NCBI GenBank assembly: GCA_002238565.1
Contig: MPMP01000044.1
Location: forward strand, 1 to 39,245
DNA: 39,245 nt
Direction of reading: 5' to 3'
Source of the DNA: Albidovulum sp. bin36
Lineage (GTDB): Bacteria > Pseudomonadota > Alphaproteobacteria > Rhodobacterales > Rhodobacteraceae
The notes under the pieces are model-generated. The model ran no database searches. It saw only the letters and a list, made by a program, of their open reading frames with translations, and had not been told where the DNA came from. Of the stretch, positions 28,001 to 36,091 are shown piece by piece (positions within the stretch are counted from its first letter, which is position 1; the number at the start of each line of letters is the position of its first letter). The translations under genes were made by a program, and so were the position numbers.

Positions 28001-30203
28001 TCGCGCGCTTCTTTGGCTGCACGAGCAGGAAGTGATTCGCCTAAACAAGGGTCTAGCGGTATTCCGCCCCTCAATGACCATTCGGTTGCGCGAGCGGGAA
28101 CGATTCGGCTTTACGAATACCGACTACCAGCCGCTGGCTCTTCACTACAAAGGGCAGGTGCTGCAGATCCACGTAATGAAGGAATTCGCGGAGCGCGGGC
28201 TTTCCGCCATAAGAGAGGCGTTGAGCCTTGCCATGGATTACTTTTCGTTGAATGAGGAAGAATTTCTTGCTCGCTGGCTGCCGGGCCGCGACAGGGAAAT
28301 CGGTCGCGCGACAACGCCGGAATCCTGGCGGCGCATCGTTGAAAGCATGAAGAACACCGCGCAGCAGCATATTGTCGCGGATTCTCGGAAGAATACGAAC
28401 GTGCTCGTTCTGGCGGGGCCGGGTTCCGGCAAGACGCGCGTACTAGTTCATCGCATAGCATACTTGATCCGGGTCATGAGGGAAAACGCCCGGGGCATCG
28501 TGGCGCTTGTCTACAATCGCCATGCGGTCGTGGAGATTCGAAGCCGATTGAAAGATTTGATCGGCGACGATGCCCGCGGCGTAACGGTGCTGACCTGCCA
28601 CGCGCTCGCAATGCGCCTGGCCGGCGCCAGCTTCGCGCGAGGCGCGGAGCGGCCCGATGAGTTCATGTTCAAGGAAGTGCTTCGCAGCGCGGTCGAAATT
28701 CTCAAGGGCGAGGAGTTGATTCCCGAAGAAGCGGATGCCCGTCGCCAGCGCCTGCTTGAAGGCTTCCGCTGGATTCTGGTCGACGAATACCAGGACATCG
28801 GCCGGGAGGAGTATGAACTGATTTCGGCTCTGGCCGGCCGGACGCGCGAAGACGACAACGGCAAGCTCACGCTGTTCGCTGTAGGCGACGACGATCAGAA
28901 CATCTACGCTTTCAAGGGAGCCTCGGTAAAGTTCATAAAGGATTTCGAAAACGACTATGGACCCAAGCCCGCCTTTCTAACGGAGAACTATAGATCCACG
29001 AAGCACATTATCGATGCGGCGAACGCCGTGATTGAACCGGCGCGCAATCGATTGAAAGCCGATCGTCCGATCAAGGTAAACCGCAACCGGGCCGAGGAGT
29101 CGCCCGGCGGCGAATGGGAAAAGCTGGATCCCGTCGCCCGCGGACGGGTTCAATTGTTTCCGAAAGTTCAGGACCCGATAAGCCAGGCGCGATCGGCCAT
29201 GGGCGAAATGCTGCGTCTCGAGACACTTTCCCCGGATTGGGATTGGTCGAATTGCGCGGTAATCGCGCGCGAGTGGCGGTATCTGATGCCGGTGAAGGCG
29301 TTCTGCGAGCTGCACGGCATACCGGCGCAGTCGGGAAACGAAAAAGCCCCGAGTTTCTGGCTGCTCAGGGAAACCGCCGAGATTGTCGAATGGCTGCGCA
29401 ACCGGAAACTCGTCGATGCCGCCGGGCTTCGCAGGTGGATGAACAGCGATCGTTCCGGCCGTTGGAACGACTTGCTGCGGCAAGCCGTTGAAGAGCATAT
29501 TCTGGAAACCGGCGAAAGCGAAACGTCCGCCGATCACTTTATCGAATGGCTGGCCGAATGGGGAAGGGACGTAAAGAGGCGTCAGCAGGGACTGCTGCTG
29601 CTGACCGCGCATAGGGCGAAGGGATTGGAATTCGACCATGTAGCGGTACTTGATGGCGGGTGGGACCGTGCCGTCGGGGACGAGGATATAGATGCTCCCC
29701 GCCGCTTGTACTACGTGGCCATGACGCGCGCTAAAAAAACTCTTTCTCTTACGAGGCTTGGACGTACGACGGCATTGCAGGACGCTCTTCTTAGCAATCC
29801 GGCGGCGCTGGTTCGCGAGCGGCACAAGTTGCCGCCGAGCGCCGAAGAACTGCACTACCATTTCATTCATTCGAGTCTTGAAGATGTCGATATCGGATTT
29901 TCGGGCCGTTGCAGAGCCGGCCATCATGTTCATGGAGCAATTGCCGCGCTGTCGGCAGACGATCCGCTCGATTTACGAATGTCCGGTTCGGGACGATGGG
30001 AAGTTCGAAACGGAAGCGGCGCGGTCGTAGGGAGAATGGCCAAAAGCTTCGGGCCTCCGAGGGGAATGCGGCCTCGATCGGCGAAAGTCCATGCGATCGT
30101 AGTATGGAACCGGGAGATTTCGGATCCTAAATACCACGAGTCTCTAAAATGCGACGCTTGGGAAGTCGTAGTCCCCGAACTCGTTTTCGAAAGAATCCAG
30201 TGA
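25065..30203 (+). CDS. Exonuclease-like, RecQ and UvrD helicase fusion protein
   Basis: A single 1712-residue protein. Residues 20-140 resemble a DEDD 3'-5' exonuclease (DLE at 24-26, GHNLIEFD with Asn76 and Asp81, DPELDAR with Asp138). Residues about 300-640 are a RecQ helicase: P-loop LPTGTGKS (Lys330), DEAH 428-431 with the aromatic loop CLSRWGHDFRPDY, and GMGIDKPNVR to QEAGRAGRDQ. The usual four-Cys RecQ zinc site is not seen. Winged-helix-like segments follow. Residues about 1110-1600 are a UvrD/Rep helicase: AGPGSGKT (Lys1123), DEYQD (from 1240), GDDDQNIYAFKGA, TAHRAKGLEFD and YYVAMTRAK. A small unknown domain closes the protein. The frame is clean, so it is probably active in DNA repair or defence. 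It stands alone between decayed DNA and a metabolic locus. The start ATG has GGGAG at good spacing. Confidence 0.9.
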   Translation: MTGQFGALPRFLNSSFNSRCLSLDLEVTKDSDRIRAFAALRPDRDGIVLHSGRGLTAALAKLDDFADGASFVLGHNLIEFDMPHLAAANPNLRLLKLPRVDTLRLNPLAFPRNPYHHLVKHYQDGSLVQGRVNDPELDARIALQVFEDQKAELSKASADLLAAWHWLCTPEPFGFDRAVNDLFSGLRNSRRPSDAESRKAISRLLEGAACVVQRQDILSRKSDFGWSLAYALAWLSVAGDNSVIPPWVRHQFPSTGTLVKRLRDTPCADPECGWCAERHDAAKELKRWFGFDGFRPVPAADEGRPMQKAIVEESMKGRHVFGILPTGTGKSLCYQIPALSRYDKTGALTIVISPLVALMADQVAGMEKHGLGCCVTINGMLSMPERADALDRVRLGDAGILLISPEQLRSRSLRRAVEQREIGSWVLDEAHCLSRWGHDFRPDYRYVARFIGDRAGDGPVPPILCLTATAKPDVSDDIARYFRDKLGIELLVFPGGAERSNLTFQVIPTTVGEKFQHIHQVLDFYLPDDGSGGAIVYCATRNGSEQIAEYLQQKGLTADYFHAGLSPEIKKDVQRRFIDGDLRVIVATNAFGMGIDKPNVRLVVHSDIPGSLENYFQEAGRAGRDQETACCVLLYAVDDVERQFGMSARSKLSREEIHGILIALRNLDRRKRFKGEIVATTGEILIGDEDKSFQQDSATDDTRVRTAVAWLEEAEHLRRDENFVQVFPSSLMIDSVDGAKKCLADSKITDSYRQKLLRIAEALINADADQGLTTDELMCLSGLSPEKVRAALYDLERFGIASNDTALTAFVHNGVERSSRKRFDEAAQLESALIEHMQEAAPDLGKNDKSTLHLRIASQVLREAGLPGPLPERLWTIIRGIAYDGRSDADGAGGSLKVRKIDSETARITLRREWGALEQTASLRREAAKHLLDHLLNRLPPGSRGIDLLVETTLGDLLKAIKSDMALSSKVRKPSNLLDRALLWLHEQEVIRLNKGLAVFRPSMTIRLRERERFGFTNTDYQPLALHYKGQVLQIHVMKEFAERGLSAIREALSLAMDYFSLNEEEFLARWLPGRDREIGRATTPESWRRIVESMKNTAQQHIVADSRKNTNVLVLAGPGSGKTRVLVHRIAYLIRVMRENARGIVALVYNRHAVVEIRSRLKDLIGDDARGVTVLTCHALAMRLAGASFARGAERPDEFMFKEVLRSAVEILKGEELIPEEADARRQRLLEGFRWILVDEYQDIGREEYELISALAGRTREDDNGKLTLFAVGDDDQNIYAFKGASVKFIKDFENDYGPKPAFLTENYRSTKHIIDAANAVIEPARNRLKADRPIKVNRNRAEESPGGEWEKLDPVARGRVQLFPKVQDPISQARSAMGEMLRLETLSPDWDWSNCAVIAREWRYLMPVKAFCELHGIPAQSGNEKAPSFWLLRETAEIVEWLRNRKLVDAAGLRRWMNSDRSGRWNDLLRQAVEEHILETGESETSADHFIEWLAEWGRDVKRRQQGLLLLTAHRAKGLEFDHVAVLDGGWDRAVGDEDIDAPRRLYYVAMTRAKKTLSLTRLGRTTALQDALLSNPAALVRERHKLPPSAEELHYHFIHSSLEDVDIGFSGRCRAGHHVHGAIAALSADDPLDLRMSGSGRWEVRNGSGAVVGRMAKSFGPPRGMRPRSAKVHAIVVWNREISDPKYHESLKCDAWEVVVPELVFERIQ

Positions 30204-30464
30204 GACTGGCTCGGCCGGGCATTGGCGGGATTCAGGGCGCGCAATCGGCATGCGGAATAAGGCAGCAGGCGGGCGGGAGGCGCGGTGCGCAAAAAAAGGG
30301 CAATTGAACGAGTTGCGGTCTTGCAACATCGCCGCAGGCATCGGCTGGAGGGCGAGGCGTCGCAATGAAATTATTTTGCCCGGCAGCTTAATCGGGCTTT
30401 CCGAGCTTGGCGCCGCCAAATAGCTGGCCGGATTGACCAGTCTCTCCATAGAGGATCAGCGCGG

Positions 30465-32150
30465 GTGGAAGAATTCGACTATGTTGTAATCGGTTCGGGA
30501 AGCTCCGGCGCAATCGTTGCGGCCAGACTGTCCGAAGACCCTTCGTCAAGCGTTCTCCTGCTGGAGGCGGGGCCGGCCAATCGATCTCTCATTCTTCACG
30601 TGCCTGCGGCTGCGCGGTACGCATTCAAGGCCAGAAAATTCAATTGGAATTACGAGACGGAGCCGGAACCGCACTTGAATGGCCGCCGTCTTTCGCAGCC
30701 GAGAGGCAAAGTTCTCGGAGGATCGTCGTCGATCAACGGCTTGGTGTATCTTCGAGGCCACGGTCTGGATTACGATACCTGGGAAGAGGCCGGCGCTGCG
30801 GGCTGGAACTATGCCCGGCTCTTGCCGTACTTCCGGAAACTGGAAAAGCGGACCGGCGACGGCGGCTTCTACCAGGGCGAGGAAGGGCCTGTACGGGTAT
30901 CCGAGCCGAATCCCGTCAACCCCATAGCAGCCGCGTTTCTCGAAGCCGGGCGTCAGGCGGGCTATGCGCAAACGAGCGATGTAAACGGCTTTAGGCAGGA
31001 AGGTTTCGGACGGTTTCCCATGAATGCCTCGAACGGGTACCGCTGGTCGACGGCGCGCGCCTATTTGACGGAAGCCCGTTCAAGAAATAATTTGCGCATC
31101 TGGACCGGAAGTGCCGCCGAGGGCATCGGCATCAACGGCGGCAGGGCCGAAACCGTTGCGGTTCGCAAGCGGAATGGCCGGACGATCGTGGGCGCTCGGC
31201 GCGAAATCATCGTTTCCGCCGGCCCGTTCAATTCTCCCAAGCTTCTAATGCTCTCGGGCATCGGCCCGGCTTCCGAACTGCGCGCGCACGGAATCAAGGT
31301 CGTGCGCGACGTTCCCGGAGTTGGCGAAAACTTGCAGGATCACACTCTTAGCTCAATTCAAATGGAATGCGCGGAACCCGTTTCGCTGGCAAGCGAGCTC
31401 GGGCCGCTCCGCAAGGCAAGGGCGGCCTTGCGCTGGATCTTCTTTCGCGACGGCCTGCTTGCCAGCAACCACTTCGAATGCGGCGCCTTTGTCCGAAGCG
31501 CTCCCGGCGTGCGCTTTCCCGACATACAGTTCTATCTGTTTCCCGTCGCCGTCGCGGAAGGCAGCAATGAATTCTGGACGAGCCAGGGTTTTCAGGTTCA
31601 GATCAGCCCGCAGCGAAGCCCGAGTCGCGGCAGGGTTCGGCTGCGATCCGGCGACCCGGGCGCACCGCCGAGAATTTCGTTGAATCTAATGGGCCACCCG
31701 ACCGACTGGGATATAATGAGAACGTCGTTTCGACTCGCTCGGGAAGTGCTGGCCCAGCCCGCAATGGATCGTTTTCGAGGTCGCGAGCTTTCGCCCGGGC
31801 CGGAGATCGTTTCGGATGCCGACCTCGATTCTTTCGTGCGCGACAACGTGCAGTCGTCCTATCACGCTTCGGGAACCTGCAGGATGGGCGCCGACGACAT
31901 GTCGGTCGTCGACCCGGAGTGCCGAGTGCATGGAATAGAAGGGCTGAGGGTGGCCGACAGTTCGATCATGCCCGAAACCCCCAGCTGCAACATTAACGCG
32001 CCTTCGATGATGATCGGAGAGAGAGCGGCCGATCTGATCCGGCAAAAGTCCCTGCCGGCGTCGAATTCGGGCTGGTATGTCGACGACGGCTGGAAGGAGC
32101 GGCAGCGACCGGGCGCACCCGTGCGCCGCATGGATACTACCGGCAGTTGA
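30465..32150 (+). CDS. GMC-family oxidoreductase (choline dehydrogenase-like)
   Basis: A 561-residue FAD-dependent alcohol oxidoreductase. The dinucleotide motif is GSGSSG (residues 10-15), followed by LLLEAGP. GMC signature regions are GKVLGGSSSINGLVYLRGH and the SAGPFNSPKLLMLSGIGP block. The catalytic pair is visible as His467 (SYHASGTCRMG) and Asn511 (CNINAPSMMIGE). It oxidises a primary alcohol to an aldehyde; the substrate is not readable. The start is GTG at 30465, with GAGGA nine bases upstream. It is convergent with the GntR-ABC operon and may act in the same catabolic pathway. Confidence 0.88.
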   Translation: MEEFDYVVIGSGSSGAIVAARLSEDPSSSVLLLEAGPANRSLILHVPAAARYAFKARKFNWNYETEPEPHLNGRRLSQPRGKVLGGSSSINGLVYLRGHGLDYDTWEEAGAAGWNYARLLPYFRKLEKRTGDGGFYQGEEGPVRVSEPNPVNPIAAAFLEAGRQAGYAQTSDVNGFRQEGFGRFPMNASNGYRWSTARAYLTEARSRNNLRIWTGSAAEGIGINGGRAETVAVRKRNGRTIVGARREIIVSAGPFNSPKLLMLSGIGPASELRAHGIKVVRDVPGVGENLQDHTLSSIQMECAEPVSLASELGPLRKARAALRWIFFRDGLLASNHFECGAFVRSAPGVRFPDIQFYLFPVAVAEGSNEFWTSQGFQVQISPQRSPSRGRVRLRSGDPGAPPRISLNLMGHPTDWDIMRTSFRLAREVLAQPAMDRFRGRELSPGPEIVSDADLDSFVRDNVQSSYHASGTCRMGADDMSVVDPECRVHGIEGLRVADSSIMPETPSCNINAPSMMIGERAADLIRQKSLPASNSGWYVDDGWKERQRPGAPVRRMDTTGS

Positions 32151-32155
32151 TTGGT

Positions 32156-32176
32156 CCGCCGGTCGAGCCGGAGCGG
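32156..32176. terminator. Possible hairpin between convergent genes
   Basis: CCGCCGG, five bases, then CCG-GA-GCGG can form a 7-bp stem with a two-base bulge in the 44-base gap between the converging GMC and gntR genes. There is no T run. Position is the main support. Confidence 0.25.
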
Positions 32177-32194
32177 GAAATCCGGATCGAATTC

Positions 32195-32860
32195 CTACGC
32201 CGCGTCGGTCTTTCGGATGTCGAGCACCTTCCGAAGCCTTTCGCTGGAATGGCGAATGTGCTGTTGAAGCAGTTCCAGCGCCGTCGCCGCATCGCGTTTT
32301 TCGACCGCTCCGAGAATGGCTTCGTGCTCGAAGTGCGGCATGCCGATGACGAAATTTTCCCGAACGACCAGATAATGGGCAAAGAGCGAAATCGCGCCGT
32401 ACTGGGCCTCGATCGTGCTAAGAAAACGCGTTTTCGCCGAGGGTGCCAAAAGCGATTTATGGAATTTGCAGTTCAATTCGACCTTTTTCCCGGGATCCGA
32501 GCATGCCCTGTCGGCATCTACGATTCGCCTGCACGCGGTCAACGACTTCTTGGTATGGCGTTCGATCGCGGATTCCAGCGCCATAGGTTCCAGCGCCTGC
32601 CTGATTTCGTTTATTTCAAGGATTTCCCCGATGTCCGGCATCGACACCAACGGACTGCGACGAGGCCTCATTTCAATAAGCCCTTCCGTCGCCAGCATGC
32701 GCAAGGCTTCCCTGACGGGCATGATCGAAACGCCGAATTCTTCGGCCAGCGCTTGAATCTTGAGCTCGGATCCCCAAGATATCTGGCCCGATAGAATTCG
32801 CTTGCGCAGATTGGCGCAAATCGCCCGCGGACCGTCGCCGTATTGAATAAGTTGCGGCAT
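32195..32860 (-). CDS. GntR-family regulator, FCD (FadR) subfamily
   Basis: A 221-residue transcription factor. The N-terminal winged helix spans about residues 8-75 (LKIQALAEEFGVSIMPVREA is the DNA-reading helix). An FCD ligand domain follows (residues 80-210) with metal-site residues in DADRA, FHKSLL, HFEHEAIL and LLQQHIRHS. Such regulators sense small carboxylates or amino-acid-like ligands and usually repress neighbouring catabolic genes. It starts 55 bases after the ATPase gene and is probably last in that operon. A palindrome over the operon promoter at 37302-37316 is its candidate operator. Confidence 0.88.
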   Translation of the reverse strand: MPQLIQYGDGPRAICANLRKRILSGQISWGSELKIQALAEEFGVSIMPVREALRMLATEGLIEMRPRRSPLVSMPDIGEILEINEIRQALEPMALESAIERHTKKSLTACRRIVDADRACSDPGKKVELNCKFHKSLLAPSAKTRFLSTIEAQYGAISLFAHYLVVRENFVIGMPHFEHEAILGAVEKRDAATALELLQQHIRHSSERLRKVLDIRKTDAA

Positions 32861-32915
32861 AGAGTTTGTCTCAGGCTCCCGTGGACTGGGTTTCGAACGC
32901 TAATCGGCGGCCATG

Positions 32916-33692
32916 CTATCGGGCTTCCAGCACTTTGCTTAGGAATTGCTGCAGCCGCGAATTCTGCGGATTGCCGAATAATTCATTCGGCAGGCCCTGC
33001 TCGACGATTTTACCGCCGTCGAAGAAGCATACCCGGTCCGAGATTTCCCGGGCGAACCCCATTTGGTGAGTTACCAGCAGAATCGTATAGCTATGCTCGG
33101 CGGCAAGCGCGCGTATGACGCTCAGCACCTCGCCCACCATTTCGGGATCGAGCGCCGATGTCGGCTCATCGAACAGAATGATTTCGGGCCTCATCGCCAG
33201 CGCCCGCGCAATCGCTACGCGCTGCTGCTGGCCGCCGGACAGCTGGCTCGGATACTGATCTCGCTTTTCCGCGAGTCCGACCATCGCGAGGAGTTCCTCG
33301 GCACGTTCGACCGCTTCGGCTTTCGAAAGCCCGAGAGATTGAATCGGGGCTTCGATGCAGTTGTCCAGCGCGGTCATGTGGGGGAATAGGTTGAAATTCT
33401 GAAAAACCATGCCGATGCGCGAACGAATCCTTCGAATGTGGGCTTTGTTCGCGGGAACCATTCCGTTCTTCGATTGCATCTTGTTTAGCGGCTCGCCGGA
33501 AACCCAGATTACGCCGTCCTGAACGCCTTCGAGAGTCATTAGCACTCTAAGCACGGTCGTCTTGCCCGAGCCGGACGGTCCGATAATCGTGACCACTTCG
33601 CCCTCGTCAACTTCGAAGTCGAGGCGGTCGAGCACCGTAAGCGAACCGTATCGCTTGGAAACTTTATCGAATCTGATTTTCGGCTCAGTCAA
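32916..33692 (-). CDS. ehuA: Amino-acid-type ABC transporter ATPase (EhuA-like)
   Basis: A 258-residue ATP-binding subunit of a polar amino-acid-type importer. Walker A is GPSGSGKT (residues 38-45), the Q-loop is [11 protein letters not shown], the signature is [15 protein letters not shown], Walker B is [13 protein letters not shown] and the switch His is in LVTHQMGF. It energises the two permeases encoded just upstream and overlaps the second by four bases. The Ehu name is given from the similarity of the permeases and binding protein to the ectoine/hydroxyectoine system. A related amino-acid system is possible. Confidence 0.85.
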   Translation of the reverse strand: MTEPKIRFDKVSKRYGSLTVLDRLDFEVDEGEVVTIIGPSGSGKTTVLRVLMTLEGVQDGVIWVSGEPLNKMQSKNGMVPANKAHIRRIRSRIGMVFQNFNLFPHMTALDNCIEAPIQSLGLSKAEAVERAEELLAMVGLAEKRDQYPSQLSGGQQQRVAIARALAMRPEIILFDEPTSALDPEMVGEVLSVIRALAAEHSYTILLVTHQMGFAREISDRVCFFDGGKIVEQGLPNELFGNPQNSRLQQFLSKVLEAR

Positions 33693-34354
33693 TGCAGGAT
33701 GCTTCTTTTCACGTAGTTTTCGGTCGCCCGCACGAGCGCCGCCGCGACGAGGCTCATGACGAGGAAGAAAATCCCCGCGAGGGTCACGGCTTCGTTGAAG
33801 CGGTAGTATTCGGATCCGATCAGCTTCGAGGCATGCATGATTTCACCGACCGCAACGAAGGAAAGAAGAGGGGTCTCTTTGAAAATGGCGACCAGGTAAT
33901 TGCCGAGAGCGGGAATGATCGGAGGCAGGGACTGGGGAATAATGATTTTCCGGAATGTTCTGTAGGTCGACAGGTTCAGGGCGATGGCGGCTTCCCACTG
34001 GCCTCGCGGCACGGCCTGCAGGCCTGCCCGGTAGACCTCGGCGGTCAGCGCCGAATTATAGATCGCGATCGCCAGTATGCCCGTCGTAAGAGGCGGCAGC
34101 GTAATGTTGACCTGCGGAAGAACGAAAAAAAGGAAAAATATCTGGATAAGCAGCGGCGTTCCGCGAATGAACTCGATGACTTCGCTCGCGACAAACGATA
34201 CCGGCTTGAAGCTGGACATTTTAAGCAGCATGAGAATCAGTCCGCCGACGAGCGCGAACGCGAAGGATACGACTGTCGCGTAAACCGTGATTCCAGCCGC
34301 CTCCCACAAGCGAGGCAGGACGACTTCGAACGTAAAGTCCCATTGCCAGTCCAT
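33689..34354 (-). CDS. ehuD: ABC transporter permease (EhuD-like)
   Basis: A 221-residue HisM/GlnP-type permease with about five membrane helices. Features match EhuD: EFIRGTPLLIQIFFLFFVLP, NSALTAEVYRAGLQAVPRGQ followed by WEAAIALNLS (the EAA loop that contacts the ATPase), and PALGNYLVAIFKETPLLSF. It overlaps ehuA by four bases and shares one base with the stop of the permease before it, so the genes are coupled. Confidence 0.82.
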   Translation of the reverse strand: MDWQWDFTFEVVLPRLWEAAGITVYATVVSFAFALVGGLILMLLKMSSFKPVSFVASEVIEFIRGTPLLIQIFFLFFVLPQVNITLPPLTTGILAIAIYNSALTAEVYRAGLQAVPRGQWEAAIALNLSTYRTFRKIIIPQSLPPIIPALGNYLVAIFKETPLLSFVAVGEIMHASKLIGSEYYRFNEAVTLAGIFFLVMSLVAAALVRATENYVKRSILH

Positions 34355-35076
34355 TAGTGCGGCCTTGCCAAATGCCGCGTCATCCGCGCTTCAAGGATCG
34401 CCCCGCCGAAGCGAATCAATTGCGAAAAGCAGTAGTAGATGACCATTGCGACGATAAAGATATCGAGCGTTCGGTAATGAATCTGGTTTTGCTGGACGGA
34501 GGCAAAGGTAATATCGACTAGCGTGACCGCCGAAACCAGCGCGGTTGCCTTGATCATTTCGATCGTAAGGTTGCTTAGACCCGGAATCGCGATCGGAATG
34601 GCTTGGGGAATGACAATTCGCAGCGTGCTCTTCCAGTCGGGAAGATTTAGCGCGGCGCTCGCTTCTTTCTGCCCTTTCGGAACGGCTGTGATCGCGCCTC
34701 GAACGACTTCCGCGCCGTATGCGCCGAAATTCAGTCCCAGCCCGAGAACCGCCGCCTGGGTCGGCGAAAGAACAACGCCGAATGACGGCAGAACGAAGAA
34801 AAACCAGAAAAGAATCACGAGCAGGGACGTGCCCCTGAACACTTCAATGTAAATCGTGCTGATCCATCGAATCGGTCGGATCGAATTTAGCCTTCCAATT
34901 CCGGCAATGAACGACATCGAAAAGAACAGGATGGCCGACAAGATGGAAATCTCAATCGTGACCGCCGCGCCGCGCAGCAGCGCGGGAAGAAAAATTCTCA
35001 ATTCGGAAAACGTCGCAACCGCCAGGCCGAGCAAGAATGCGATCAGAGCCGCAATAGCCGAGTATCTGACGTTCAC
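34354..35076 (-). CDS. ehuC: ABC transporter permease (EhuC-like)
   Basis: A 240-residue HisM-type permease, the partner of the next gene. It contains VFRGTSLLVILFWFFFVLPS, GLGLNFGAYGAEVVRGAI then TAVPKGQKEASAALNLP (EAA loop), and NLTIEMIKATALVSAVTLVD, a pattern close to EhuC. It has five or six membrane helices, with the first at residues 7-30. It lies 92 bases downstream of the binding-protein gene; this gap may hold a stabilising hairpin, but none was obvious. Confidence 0.82.
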   Translation of the reverse strand: MNVRYSAIAALIAFLLGLAVATFSELRIFLPALLRGAAVTIEISILSAILFFSMSFIAGIGRLNSIRPIRWISTIYIEVFRGTSLLVILFWFFFVLPSFGVVLSPTQAAVLGLGLNFGAYGAEVVRGAITAVPKGQKEASAALNLPDWKSTLRIVIPQAIPIAIPGLSNLTIEMIKATALVSAVTLVDITFASVQQNQIHYRTLDIFIVAMVIYYCFSQLIRFGGAILEARMTRHLARPH

Positions 35077-35168
35077 GTTTCCGCTTCCATGCTTTTTTCG
35101 GAAGAAGTCAATTGGAATCCCGCCGGCGAACTAGGGCAAGCTCGCCGGCGGCTTGTCGCGGTCCGGAT

Positions 35169-36020
35169 TCAGCTGCCGCAAATGTCCTCGGTTTTCAATA
35201 CCGGCAATTCGTCGGCGCTCATGCCGTATTTTTCCATGATTGCAACATGTTCGGGAGAGCCTACGAAAGCCGTAAGCGCCTTGTCGAACTCGTCCACGAA
35301 AGCGGAAGCGTCCTGCCTGAATGCGAAAGCCCCGTGCGATACAGCGGGCTTACCGGCGACTTCCGCGAAAACAGGGCCGGACTCGATGTCGCCTTCCGGC
35401 ACGCCCTTGACGATTTCGCGAACGCCGGGCGCGGAAACCGCCCACGCGTCGATGCGTCCGGCCCGCAGAGCCGCGATTCCCGCAGGGTTGTCGGGAAGCT
35501 GCAGAATGTTCGCCTCCGGCACGCCGGCGGCCGTGGCGTATCCGAATTGCGCAGCGCCGGAAATCACTCCGATGGTTAGGCCCTTGTCTCGAACCGATTC
35601 GTAGTTCGTAAGCCCGTTGGGATTGCCGTTCGGCACGGCCAGGGCCTGCTTGATACCGAAGTACGGCTGCGAAAAGCGCACTGCGGCGCATCGCTTGGGG
35701 GTTACGAACATGCCGGCCGCGACGACATCGAACCGCCCGGAATTTACGCCGGGAATCAAAGCGCCCCAGTCCACGGCCTGCGCTTCGCCGATCTGCCCGC
35801 CCATTTTATCGAGTACCGCGGTTAGCAATTCAATGTCCGTACCGACCAGATCGTTGTTTTGGTCGACAAACGCATAGGGCTTGAAGTTGTAGAAGGCGAC
35901 ATCCATGCCCTCCTTGATCTTTTCCATAAGATCGGCCTGAACCGGCAAAGCGAACGCAATTGACATTGCGCCGGCAGACAGCGCCAGCGTCATGCGCCGC
36001 GTAAGTTTGACATTATCCAT
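35169..36020 (-). CDS. ehuB: ABC transporter substrate-binding protein (EhuB-like)
   Basis: A 283-residue periplasmic binding protein (SBP_bac_3). The ATG at 36020 has AAGGAGG at ideal spacing and gives a signal peptide cut near VQA-D (residue 29). The frame extends further upstream but overlaps the M24 gene and has no start signal. Landmarks are NFKPYAFVDQNNDLVGTDIE, GALIPGVNSGRFDVVAAGMF then VTPKRCAAVRFSQPYFGI, and LPDNPAGIAALRAGRIDA. The long runs shared with EhuB suggest ectoine, hydroxyectoine or a similar compatible solute as ligand. A polar amino acid is the alternative. Confidence 0.85.
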   Translation of the reverse strand: MDNVKLTRRMTLALSAGAMSIAFALPVQADLMEKIKEGMDVAFYNFKPYAFVDQNNDLVGTDIELLTAVLDKMGGQIGEAQAVDWGALIPGVNSGRFDVVAAGMFVTPKRCAAVRFSQPYFGIKQALAVPNGNPNGLTNYESVRDKGLTIGVISGAAQFGYATAAGVPEANILQLPDNPAGIAALRAGRIDAWAVSAPGVREIVKGVPEGDIESGPVFAEVAGKPAVSHGAFAFRQDASAFVDEFDKALTAFVGSPEHVAIMEKYGMSADELPVLKTEDICGS

Positions 36021-36091
36021 TGAAAACCTCCTTGCTTGGTTATGAAATTTTAGCTCGGCATTGCCCGTGCCTTTCGCAGGAAGCCGTATCG

